Shown piece by piece: positions 7,883-15,757 of a stretch of DNA of 64,000 nucleotides. The stretch is from the NCBI GenBank assembly GCA_046233135.1, contig JBJXHN010000005.1:248001-312000 (forward strand). Direction: 5' to 3'. Below the pieces are notes generated by a model. It searched no databases, was not told where the DNA came from, and worked only from the letters and a program-made list of their open reading frames with translations. The stretch comes from JBJXHN01 sp046233135. Lineage in GTDB: Bacteria > Pseudomonadota > Alphaproteobacteria > Rhodospirillales > Rhodospirillaceae. The translations under genes were made by a program, and so were the position numbers. Each line of letters starts with the position of its first letter. Position 1 is the stretch's first letter.

Positions 7883-10800
7883 GGGGCGGTCTCCAGCATC
7901 TTCGGGGCCGAGGGAGCCGAGGGCGTAACACGCGGGAAGATCAAGGTGAAGACGGCCCCTTGCCCCGGCGGACTTTCCACAGCAATCTTGCCGCACAGGG
8001 TGCGGGTCGCGAGGTTGTAGACAATGTTCAGCCCCAGACCGGACCCCCCCGATCCCCGCCGGGTGGTGAAGAACGGGTCGAAAATGCGCTTCAGGTGGCC
8101 TTCGGGAATGCCCCGGCCCGTATCGGCGAAGCGCAGCACCACCTGTTCGACCGGATCATCAAGGCGCCGCTGCACGGAAATGATCAGACGGCAGTCCTCC
8201 CAGCCTTCCGGGAAGGCATGCATCAGGGCGTTCATCACCAGATTGGTCAGCACCTGGGAAATGGCGCCGGGGAAGCTGTCCAGCTCCAGATTGTCCGGGC
8301 AGTCCACCACCAGGGTCACCGTGGTCTTGCGCAGGGCCGGCCCCAGGCTCAGCAGCACTTCGTCGATGTATGGTTTCAGTTCGAAACGCCGACGGGTGTC
8401 GCTGGTCTGATCGACCGCCACCTGCTTGAAACTGTTGATCAGATCCGCCGCCCGGCTGATGTTCGATGCCATCATCGCCGTGGCTTCGGCCGCCGTCGCC
8501 AGATAGTCGCTGAAGTCGGAGCGCTTGATGGCGTTCTCTTCGAACAGGCTGGTGATCCGGCTGGTGCGGTTCTGCAAATGGGTGGCAGCGGTCAGGACGA
8601 TGCCCACGGGCGTATTGATCTCGTGGGCGACCCCGGCCACCAGACTGCCCAAGGAAGCCATCTTTTCCGATTGCACCAGGGTATCCTGCGCCGCCTTCAA
8701 CTCCGCCAGCGCCGTTTCCGCCCGCTGGCGGGCATCCCGCAAGCCGTCTTCCAGCTGCTTGCGGTCGTTGATGATGCTGGTGATCACCATCACCGCACCG
8801 GTTCCTTCATAGGTGATCGGCCGGGCAGCGGCGAGTACCCACAACTCCTCGCCATCCGGGCTCAGCAGGCAGCTTTCGAAACCGTCCACCCGGCCGTCCC
8901 GGTCCAGGGCCGCGATCATCGCCGCCCGATCCTCGGCCGAGCGCCAGCAGTCGACGGCCATCCGCCGCCCCGTTCCTTCCGGCGCCAAACCATAGGCCTT
9001 GCGGGCATGGCTGTTGGACAGCAGCACCTGGCCCCCTTCCCGCGCCGAGACCACCATGGGCAGGGGAATGGAATCCAGCAGGTTGGCCAAGGTTTCCTGG
9101 GCCACCTTGCGCTCGGTGATGTCGCCGACGCTGCCCACCATCCGCGATGCCCATCCGCTGCCGTCATGCCGGCACAAACCGTGGTGCCGCAGCCAGATAT
9201 GGCCCCGGTCGGCAGAGCGGAAACGGTATTCGGCCACGAAACGGCGGGTATAGCCCTTGATGTGGGCCTTCATGGTGGCCATCACCCAGTCATGATCGTC
9301 CGGATGCACCCGGCTGGCCCAGCCGCGCGCCGTCATTTCCGTTTCCGTCGGTTCGCCGAAGATCTGCGCCAGCCGGGGCGACAGGGTCACCTCTCCGGTG
9401 GCAATGTTCCAGTCGTAAAGACCGTCATTGGCCGACGCCATGGCCAGGGCATACCGCTCCTCGCTGTCCTGCAAGGCCCGCTCCACCCGTTCCCGCTCCG
9501 AAATATCCCGCAGCAGGGCAATGGAAAAGCCCTCCGGACCAGGATCGGAGGCCGCAGAGAAAGCAACCTCCACCGGAAACAGGCTGCCGTCCGCCCGCCG
9601 CGCCATCAGGCGGGTAATCCGGCCGCCGGTATCTTCCCCCAAGGGGCGGCTAGCCGAACCGCTGGTCAGCAGGTCGCCCAGCGCCATGCGCCCCATGGCG
9701 TCACCGGGATATCCGAACATGGCCACCGCAGCCGGGTTGGCGGTGGAAATGCTCAGGCTGTTGGATGCAAAGGTGATAATGGCATCGCGGGCAGAGCGAA
9801 CGATGGTATCGGATTTGGCTACGGCCGACTGCAAGGCATCCATCACCCTGTTATAGCGCAGGGCAATGCGGCCCACTTCAGTGAAGGGCTCCACATGCAG
9901 CCGCTGGCTCAGGTCACCGGAGCTCGCCTGTTCCTCCAGGTCACGGAACAGGGTAACCAGATCGGTGGTGGCGCCGTGTTCGGTGACGTTCAGCCCCTGA
10001 TCCTCGTCGTCGGGGGGAACGCGAAGGGTCAGCCAGCGGTCCAGCAGGCGGATGACCACATAGCCGAAACCGAAGGCCCACAGGCCACAGGTCACCACCC
10101 CGCCGATCTGCACCAGGATCTGGTCGACCCGGCTGAGCCCGGTGCCCAGCAGATCCGGCTTGCCGAAGATCCCCACGGCGATGGTGCCCCAGGCGCCGGC
10201 CACCAGATGGGCCGGCACGGCCGAGACCACGTCGTCGATGCGCTTTTTCACCATCCAGCTGTCGCTGATCAGCATCACCAGCCCACCGACGGCACCGATC
10301 ATCACCGCCGCCGGGGCAGAAACCGCATGTGCCCCGGCGGTCACCGCCACCAGGCCGGCAATGGTGCCGTTAAGCGCCGGCAACAGGCCCAGCAGTCCGT
10401 CCCGCATGTAGGATACGAGAGCCGCGGCCAGCGCCCCGCCGGCGCCGGCCAGCACCGTATGGACGATGATCCCCGGCACCCGTCCGTCCAGGGCCAGGGT
10501 GCTGCCTCCGTTGAAACCGAACCAGCCGAGATAGAGCAGCAGAACCCCGAGCACGGCGAGCGGCTGATCACTGCCCTGGATGACGCGAGGCGTCCCGTCG
10601 GCAGCGAAACGGCCACGCCGGGGTCCCAGGACGATGACCGCCGCCAGGGCCAGCCATCCCCCCGTGGAATGCACCACCGTGGACCCGGCAAAATCGACGA
10701 ACCCGTATCCGGCCAGCCAGCCGTCCGGCGACCAGGCCCAGTGGCCGATCAGGGGATAGATCACCAGGGCCACCACCAGGGTGATGGCCATATAGCCGAC

Positions 10801-11172
10801 AAAGCGCATGCGTTCGGCCGCCGCACCGGAAACGATGGTGGCGGCGGTGGCACAGAACATGGCCTGGAACAGGAATACCGTGCCTTCGCTCGGCGTTTCC
10901 TCGAAGGACGGCATGAAGGGGCCGCCACCGATCCAGCCAGCCAGCCCCTCGGTCAGACCAGGGCCAAACATGATGCCGTATCCCACCAGCCAGAAGGCCA
11001 GCACGGTGACCACGAAGTCACCCATGTTCTTGACGGCGACGTTGATGCTGTTCTTCGCCCGCGTCGTGCCCGCTTCCAGACAGGTGAATCCCGCCTGCAT
11101 CATGAACACGAGAATGGCACACAACAGAACCCACGCCAGGTCCAGAAACTGACGGTCGGTCACTGACTCCAC
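7879..11172 (-). CDS. ammonium-transporter-domain sensor histidine kinase
   Basis: About 1097 residues. Residues 10-385 are an Amt/MEP/Rh membrane domain. They contain the first pore histidine in STVVHSTGGW (His168), the second in VPAHLVAGAWG (His322) and the ATIVSGAAAERMRF segment. A HAMP-like linker (390-450) follows, then three PAS domains (about 455-560, 570-690 and 695-805), a coiled coil, a HisKA domain with phospho-acceptor His850 (GVAHEINTP) and an HATPase domain with DTGRGIPEG and GSGLGLNIV. It probably senses ammonium and signals to an unlinked regulator. I chose GTG 11172 because GGAG lies 7 bases upstream. An open frame continues to 11643 but runs antisense through the tRNA gene. 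The stop overlaps the gmhB start. Confidence 0.9.
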   Translation of the reverse strand: MESVTDRQFLDLAWVLLCAILVFMMQAGFTCLEAGTTRAKNSINVAVKNMGDFVVTVLAFWLVGYGIMFGPGLTEGLAGWIGGGPFMPSFEETPSEGTVFLFQAMFCATAATIVSGAAAERMRFVGYMAITLVVALVIYPLIGHWAWSPDGWLAGYGFVDFAGSTVVHSTGGWLALAAVIVLGPRRGRFAADGTPRVIQGSDQPLAVLGVLLLYLGWFGFNGGSTLALDGRVPGIIVHTVLAGAGGALAAALVSYMRDGLLGLLPALNGTIAGLVAVTAGAHAVSAPAAVMIGAVGGLVMLISDSWMVKKRIDDVVSAVPAHLVAGAWGTIAVGIFGKPDLLGTGLSRVDQILVQIGGVVTCGLWAFGFGYVVIRLLDRWLTLRVPPDDEDQGLNVTEHGATTDLVTLFRDLEEQASSGDLSQRLHVEPFTEVGRIALRYNRVMDALQSAVAKSDTIVRSARDAIITFASNSLSISTANPAAVAMFGYPGDAMGRMALGDLLTSGSASRPLGEDTGGRITRLMARRADGSLFPVEVAFSAASDPGPEGFSIALLRDISERERVERALQDSEERYALAMASANDGLYDWNIATGEVTLSPRLAQIFGEPTETEMTARGWASRVHPDDHDWVMATMKAHIKGYTRRFVAEYRFRSADRGHIWLRHHGLCRHDGSGWASRMVGSVGDITERKVAQETLANLLDSIPLPMVVSAREGGQVLLSNSHARKAYGLAPEGTGRRMAVDCWRSAEDRAAMIAALDRDGRVDGFESCLLSPDGEELWVLAAARPITYEGTGAVMVITSIINDRKQLEDGLRDARQRAETALAELKAAQDTLVQSEKMASLGSLVAGVAHEINTPVGIVLTAATHLQNRTSRITSLFEENAIKRSDFSDYLATAAEATAMMASNISRAADLINSFKQVAVDQTSDTRRRFELKPYIDEVLLSLGPALRKTTVTLVVDCPDNLELDSFPGAISQVLTNLVMNALMHAFPEGWEDCRLIISVQRRLDDPVEQVVLRFADTGRGIPEGHLKRIFDPFFTTRRGSGGSGLGLNIVYNLATRTLCGKIAVESPPGQGAVFTLIFPRVTPSAPSAPKMLETAP

Positions 11173-11355
11173 GGCATGGCTCCGACATTGCTGACAGGGC
11201 TGTTGGCGCCGAGTGTAAGCGAGAATCATCCCGCGCTGCAAACCGCTGACGCCCCGGAAACCGACCGTCCGCGCACTTTCCGAGAATCGATTGAAAAAGG
11301 GCCTCTCGACAGGCTTGCGTCCGACGAGCCAAGGCCGTATGGTCCCCCTCCCCAC

Positions 11356-11430
<75 letters not shown>

Positions 11431-11437
11431 GTTTCGC

Positions 11438-11474
11438 AAAAAGGCCGGAGACGCGCACCGTCTCCGGCCTTTTT
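11438..11474. terminator. intrinsic terminator after tRNA-Thr
   Basis: AAAAAGGCCGGAGAC and GTCTCCGGCCTTTTT form a perfect 15-bp stem around a 7-base loop. T-runs on both strands make it potentially bidirectional. Confidence 0.92.
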
Positions 11475-11581
11475 CGTTCCCCGCAGGGCAAGCAATGCTG
11501 TGATGGAGCACAGCGACACCGTGACAGGAAAGCGGCAAAGTGCGTATTCTACTTCCGCTTTCAACCCGAGGAGTCAGCCCC

Positions 11582-12100
11582 ATGGCCCTGATCCCCCCCG
11601 TGTCCCCCGCCATCGGCCCAATCACCGAAACATATCGCGCCACGCCAGCCCGATCTTCCGCCCAGGCCTATGCCAAATCGGGTCAGCAGGGCAGCCCACG
11701 GCAGAGCCCGCAGGATTCGGTCACCATACCGGCCGTAGTAACCCTGGAGGCTGGCGCCCTGCTGTTCGAAGAAGGGGCTCCCGGAGACTGCGCCTATTTC
11801 GTCGAAGAAGGCCGGTTGGAGGTCTTCCTGTCCCGGGCGGATCGGGACGTGAGGGTCAATGTGGTCACCGAAGGTCAGGTTCTGGGGGAAATGGCGATCA
11901 TCGACCACAAGCCCCGCAGCAGCAGCGTCCGCGCCCTGACCCCAGCCCGCCTGCGAGTGATCCCGCCGGAAACCCTGGCCGGACTGATCAACCGGGCCGA
12001 TCCGGGTCTGCAAGCCTTGATGCGCACCCTGCTGGAGCGTTTGCGCAAGACTACCGCTCAATGCGCCGACGACAGCGGCGATGGCAGTCTGACGGTCTGA
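11582..12100 (+). CDS. cyclic nucleotide-binding domain protein
   Basis: 172 residues from ATG 11582, which follows GAGGAG at good spacing. A Pro/Ser/Gln-rich N-terminal stretch of about 50 residues is followed by one cNMP-binding fold: LEAGALLFEEGAPGDCAYFV, then VLGEMAIIDHKPRSSSV, which resembles the phosphate-binding cassette (GE(M/L)A..D..PR). There is no DNA-binding domain, unlike Crp/Fnr proteins, so it is a stand-alone sensor or regulatory subunit. The partner is unknown; neighbours do not reveal it. Confidence 0.85.
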   Translation: MALIPPVSPAIGPITETYRATPARSSAQAYAKSGQQGSPRQSPQDSVTIPAVVTLEAGALLFEEGAPGDCAYFVEEGRLEVFLSRADRDVRVNVVTEGQVLGEMAIIDHKPRSSSVRALTPARLRVIPPETLAGLINRADPGLQALMRTLLERLRKTTAQCADDSGDGSLTV

Positions 12101-12312
12101 CCAGCCGGAACGCTTCATAAGACCGGACGGTTGACCGCTGGCAGAGTCGAAAAATCATCCAGGTGGTCGGTTTGAGACGCTGGGCAAAGAAATTGTTCTG
12201 CACTTTCCTATCATTCGGTAGGTTGCTCCGGGATCGAACCGGATCCCGGGGACCTTGGAAATCGGAGCGGCCGATCTGGTCAGCGCCGAGCTGACACGAG
12301 GACCGCGCCGAC

Positions 12313-13407
12313 ATGGTTCCCCCCGCTCCGCATCCTCCCACCACTCCGAGGCTCCCGGAACGACACGCTGCGCCGGCGGACGGGGGCGGTCGCATCCCCG
12401 TGCTCCAGATCCCCGAAACGGTTTCGTCCGAGGAAAATACAGCCTTCTGGCGGCAGGCCATCGCGCCCTTCTATTCGGCCTGGCCGGTTTCCGCAGAACC
12501 GCCGACGCCTCATCGGTGCCGCATGGGGCATCTGGGACGGATGCTGCTGGTGGATGCCGCAATGCCGGCCCAACGGTTTCTGCGCGATCCGAAACACGGT
12601 GCAGGACGCTCCGAAATCGATCACATCCTTCTGCAAACCTGCCTGACCGGCCGCGCCCATATGGCCAACGGCAAGGAATCCTTCGTCCAGGGTCCCGGAA
12701 GCTTCTGGATCATCGATCTCGACCGGCCGGCCAGCGCCGTGACCAACGGCAGCTATCTGACCCTGGCCTTGCCCCGTGCCCTGGTAGAAAAAGAGCTGCC
12801 GTTCCTGGCCACGCAATCGGGGGCGATCATGCCAGCGGACTCGACGGCCGCCATGGTGCTGTCCGATTACCTGCGGGCTCTCAATAATCGTCTCGATTCC
12901 GTGACGTACGCAGAATCCCAGACAATCGGCGAGAGGATCATTCAGCTTCTGGATCCCCTGCTTGGACTCGGAGATCTCCAGGCTGCGCCGTCGCGATCCG
13001 CAACGATGACCGCAATCCTCGCCTATATCGACCGGAACCTGGGCGATCCGGCCCTGGATGCAGCCCGGATCGCCGCACGATTCCACATGTCGCGGGCCAC
13101 ACTCTATCGCCTGTTCAAGAATACCGGCGGGGTTGCCGGCATCATCCAGCGCCGACGGCTGAGCGCCGCCTTCCTGGCGCTGGGGTCGCCGGCCAATAGC
13201 GGCAAGTCAGTTCTGGAGATCGCCATGGATCAGGGTTTCATCAATGCGAGCCACTTTTCCCGGGCATTCCGCGACCATTTCGGCCTGTCGCCCAGCGCCG
13301 TGCGGGATCGGGGGATGAGCCGCAACGGCCTTCCCCCGCCCTTGCCGCCGGTCACGGCAACGGGCACCGTGGACCACATGCGCCACTGGGCCGCATCCCT
13401 ATGCTAA
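12313..13407 (+). CDS. AraC-family transcriptional regulator
   Basis: 364 residues. The N-terminal two thirds resemble the AraC-binding-like domain of regulators that bind small effectors (FWRQAIAPFYSAW near the start, HILLQTCLTGRAH in the middle). The C-terminal part holds the paired helix-turn-helix: DAARIAARFHMSRATLYRLF and, further on, IAMDQGFINASHFSRAFRDH followed by FGLSPSAVR, the AraC signature. The effector and target genes are not evident. An IS5-type element inserted about 20 bases after its stop codon. The start at ATG 12313 lacks a clear ribosome binding site. Confidence 0.9.
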   Translation: MVPPAPHPPTTPRLPERHAAPADGGGRIPVLQIPETVSSEENTAFWRQAIAPFYSAWPVSAEPPTPHRCRMGHLGRMLLVDAAMPAQRFLRDPKHGAGRSEIDHILLQTCLTGRAHMANGKESFVQGPGSFWIIDLDRPASAVTNGSYLTLALPRALVEKELPFLATQSGAIMPADSTAAMVLSDYLRALNNRLDSVTYAESQTIGERIIQLLDPLLGLGDLQAAPSRSATMTAILAYIDRNLGDPALDAARIAARFHMSRATLYRLFKNTGGVAGIIQRRRLSAAFLALGSPANSGKSVLEIAMDQGFINASHFSRAFRDHFGLSPSAVRDRGMSRNGLPPPLPPVTATGTVDHMRHWAASLC

Positions 13408-13443
13408 CATGGGGACGCAGACTGTAGGCTGTAGTGACTTTTT

Positions 13444-13475
13444 AACGAATGGGGATTCCCAGGAATCCCCATTCG
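13444..13475. promoter_or_regulatory. long hairpin in the IS5-type leader
   Basis: ACGAATGGGGATTCC and GGAATCCCCATTCGT form a perfect 15-bp stem with a two-base loop just upstream of the transposase gene. Such structures can block readthrough transcripts from flanking genes from being translated into transposase; this role is inferred. Confidence 0.75.
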
Positions 13476-13500
13476 TAATTCAAGACTGATTTTCGGGAGG

Positions 13501-14267
13501 TTGGTCTTGGAAGGCGAAATTCTACGCGACGATCAATGGGAACGCCTGAAACCCTATGTGCCCGGCGGTATGAAAGGCCGCCGGGGGCCACGGAGCAACG
13601 CGCGACTGTTCTTTGACGCGCTCCTTTGGTTGGCTCGTTCCGGCGCCCGTTGGCGAGATCTCCCCGAGCGATTTGGCTCCTATGAAGCCGCGAAGCAGCG
13701 TTACTACCGATGGGTCCGGGAAGGGGTCTTTGATCGGATCCTGGAAGGGGTTTCCAACAATCCCGACTTCGAGTGGTTGGCGATTGATGCCACTGTCGTT
13801 CGCGCCCACGCTCAAGCCGCAGGATCGCGGCGGAAAAGTGGGCACCGGAAACCCAGGCTCTCGGGCAGTCCCGAGGTGGCTTCGGAACCAAGATCCACGC
13901 CGTCGTAGACGCCTTGGGGCTACCTGTCCGTTTTGAACTCGGCTCAGGACAGGAAAACGACATGGCCCCGGCGTGTGATCTCATCCGAGACCTGCCCGCC
14001 GAACAGGTTCTGGCCGACAGAGCCTATGACGCCAACAGCTTGATCGAACTCATCGAGAAGCAAGGCGGTGATGCCGTTATTCCTCCGCGTCGCCACAGGA
14101 AAATACAACGGGAGACCACCTGGCTTGCCTACAAGGAGCAATGGGGCGTCGAGGCCTTCTTCGCCAAACTCAAACAATGGCGTCGCATCGCCACCCGTTA
14201 CGACAAACTCGCGGCCAATTTCCTGGACTTCGTGAAACTGGCCGCGATAATGCTCTGGCTTAAATAG
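13501..14267 (+). CDS. IS5-family transposase, two frames (OrfA/OrfB)
   Basis: Frame A (13501-13908) begins MVLEGEILRDDQWERLKPYV and contains WRDLPERFGSYEAAKQRYYR and FEWLAIDATVVRAHA, which carries the first DDE aspartate. Frame B continues in the -1 frame from about the GGAAAAG run at 13834 as TQALGQSRGGFGTKIHAVVD. It then reads VLADRAYDANSLIE (second Asp) and YKEQWGVEAFFAKLKQWRRI (glutamate), and ends at TAG 14265-14267. IS427-type elements commonly make the full enzyme by programmed frameshifting, so the two-frame layout need not mean inactivation. Whether this A-run is the slip site is inferred. Confidence 0.82.
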
Positions 14268-14383
14268 TTAAATTGTCACTACAGCCTAGAACTTTGTTTA
14301 TGCATCAACTGTCCAAACTCCGGCTGACGCCTCCGCTCGGATCGATGCACTAGATTACCGGAATGATATAGAAATAAGGTCGG

Positions 14384-15388
14384 TCAGGACAGAATGGACA
14401 GCATGGGCGCGCTGTCTTCGATCCGCTTGATGTTGTCCAGGCCCTGACGCATTTCGGCCATGATAAATTCGGCCCGCTTTACCGGCCCACCGGAATTGGG
14501 CTTGGGGAACAACCGAATCCAGGCATTCATCTTCACGGTCAGCCCGCAAAGCACCCCGCCGATGGTGGTGTGGTAGCTTTCGATCAGGTGCTTCACCTTG
14601 TCGAAGCGACTGGCCGAGATGTTATCCCACATCAGCTTGGTGGAGCGGTCGAAGTTCTCGAAACGACCGGTGATCGCCGCCGACAGCTCGTTGATGGTGC
14701 TTTCCATCATCTGGCAGGTCTTTTGAAGGTTCGGGTCCTGCCGCAGCTGGTAATTGTTGCGGATCTCGTACATCGACCCGATGAAGTTTTCCAGCAGAGG
14801 CGCCAGCTGGTCCAGGCAATGCCGGTAGTAGGACAGGGACAGGAAGATATCACCGTAATCTTCCAGGAATTTGGGCACGTCCATAATGGTGATGCCCAGC
14901 TTGTCCGCCATCTGATTCAGGCGCTGCTTGGCCTTCTTGATATCGGGGTCGCGAAACAGCTTGATTACGTCGTCGAAATCGTTGATCACCAAACTTTCGT
15001 CCCCATAGATCTGCATGATCAGGGGATGGGTGAACTTGGTCATATACGACGTCAGCTGTTTGTTTTTGTCGTCGGACAGCTTCAGTTCGGCGTGCTGATT
15101 AACGGGAATTCCGTGCTCGCGCAGCAGGATTCGCAACGAATACACGTCGTAACTTTCCAGGCCCGCGAGCTTGCGCAAGATCGCCAGATCGGGATGCAGC
15201 CCTTCTTCTGCCGTCCAGCCGTAAAGCTTGGGCAGGTCCTTGATCTCCACCTGGCCGCTGCCTGTGGACATGTCATCGAACAGTTCAATAACGCTTTTCA
15301 GGCGTGCGTTCTTGATCATTCGCGCACGCGCCAACGATGGCGTTTCCAGCGGAATGATATGAAGCGGCAGGGTGAACAGCGAATCCAT
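14384..15388 (-). CDS. conserved hypothetical protein, soluble helical
   Basis: About 334 residues, with no domain I can name. It begins MDSLFTLPLHIIPLETPSLA, includes charged helical stretches (for example IKKAKQRLNQMADKLGIT and FLEDYGDIFLSLSYYRHCLD) and has no signal peptide or membrane helix. I believe close relatives occur in other Rhodospirillales, so it may be a lineage-specific gene. ATG 15388 has GAGG eight bases upstream; ATG 15433 is an alternative start without a clear ribosome binding site. The open frame continues far upstream to 16471, but that overlaps the ABC transporter and is not coding. Confidence 0.75.
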   Translation of the reverse strand: MDSLFTLPLHIIPLETPSLARARMIKNARLKSVIELFDDMSTGSGQVEIKDLPKLYGWTAEEGLHPDLAILRKLAGLESYDVYSLRILLREHGIPVNQHAELKLSDDKNKQLTSYMTKFTHPLIMQIYGDESLVINDFDDVIKLFRDPDIKKAKQRLNQMADKLGITIMDVPKFLEDYGDIFLSLSYYRHCLDQLAPLLENFIGSMYEIRNNYQLRQDPNLQKTCQMMESTINELSAAITGRFENFDRSTKLMWDNISASRFDKVKHLIESYHTTIGGVLCGLTVKMNAWIRLFPKPNSGGPVKRAEFIMAEMRQGLDNIKRIEDSAPMLSILS

Positions 15389-15757
15389 ATCGCTGTCCTC
15401 GATCGGCGTTAACTTGCGTTCTTCAACAATCATTCTGTCGGCATCAGCGCCCTGGGGCACTCCCTCTGTTTGCGCGACTGCAAAAGTCACTCTACCGAAC
15501 ACACCGGTCCGTGTCTTGGGGAAAAGGCTGTCCGAAGCCGTTACCCCCTTCAATAACCCGCGTTTTACCAGCATTCGAGGACACACGCCCCTGCGGTTCA
15601 CCGCCATAGAGACGCCGCGTTCGACCTTTCCTGGCGCCGGTGGCTTCTTGCGCGGAACCCGGAGGACCCTCGCCGACCCGACCGGCTGCGGCCCCATACT
15701 TGAGGGTTCCCCCATTCCCGGGTACTGTCCGGTCCCCTTTGGCAAACCGAGCGACCC
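15389..15757. other. divergent intergenic region
   Basis: About 370 bases lie between the divergently transcribed hypothetical gene and the ABC exporter. It should hold both promoters. I see no convincing -35/-10 pair, RNA gene or repeat in it. If the hypothetical gene starts at 15433 the gap shrinks slightly. Confidence 0.5.

Larger units (their letters stand above)
13427..14286 (+). mobile_element. IS5-family (IS427-like) insertion sequence
   Basis: Terminal inverted repeats GGCTGTAGTGACTTTTTAAC (13427-13446) and, on the other strand at the right end, GGCTGTAGTGACAATTTAAC (14267-14286) match at 18 of 20 positions. TA flanks both ends, consistent with the short target duplication of this group. 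The transposase is encoded in two overlapping frames. This is the least decayed IS of the window. Confidence 0.88.

Noticed and set aside
7960..11166. 1068-residue open frame on the plus strand
   Set aside because: It is antisense to the sensor kinase, His/Gln/Gly-rich with no domain. It is a shadow caused by high GC codon bias.
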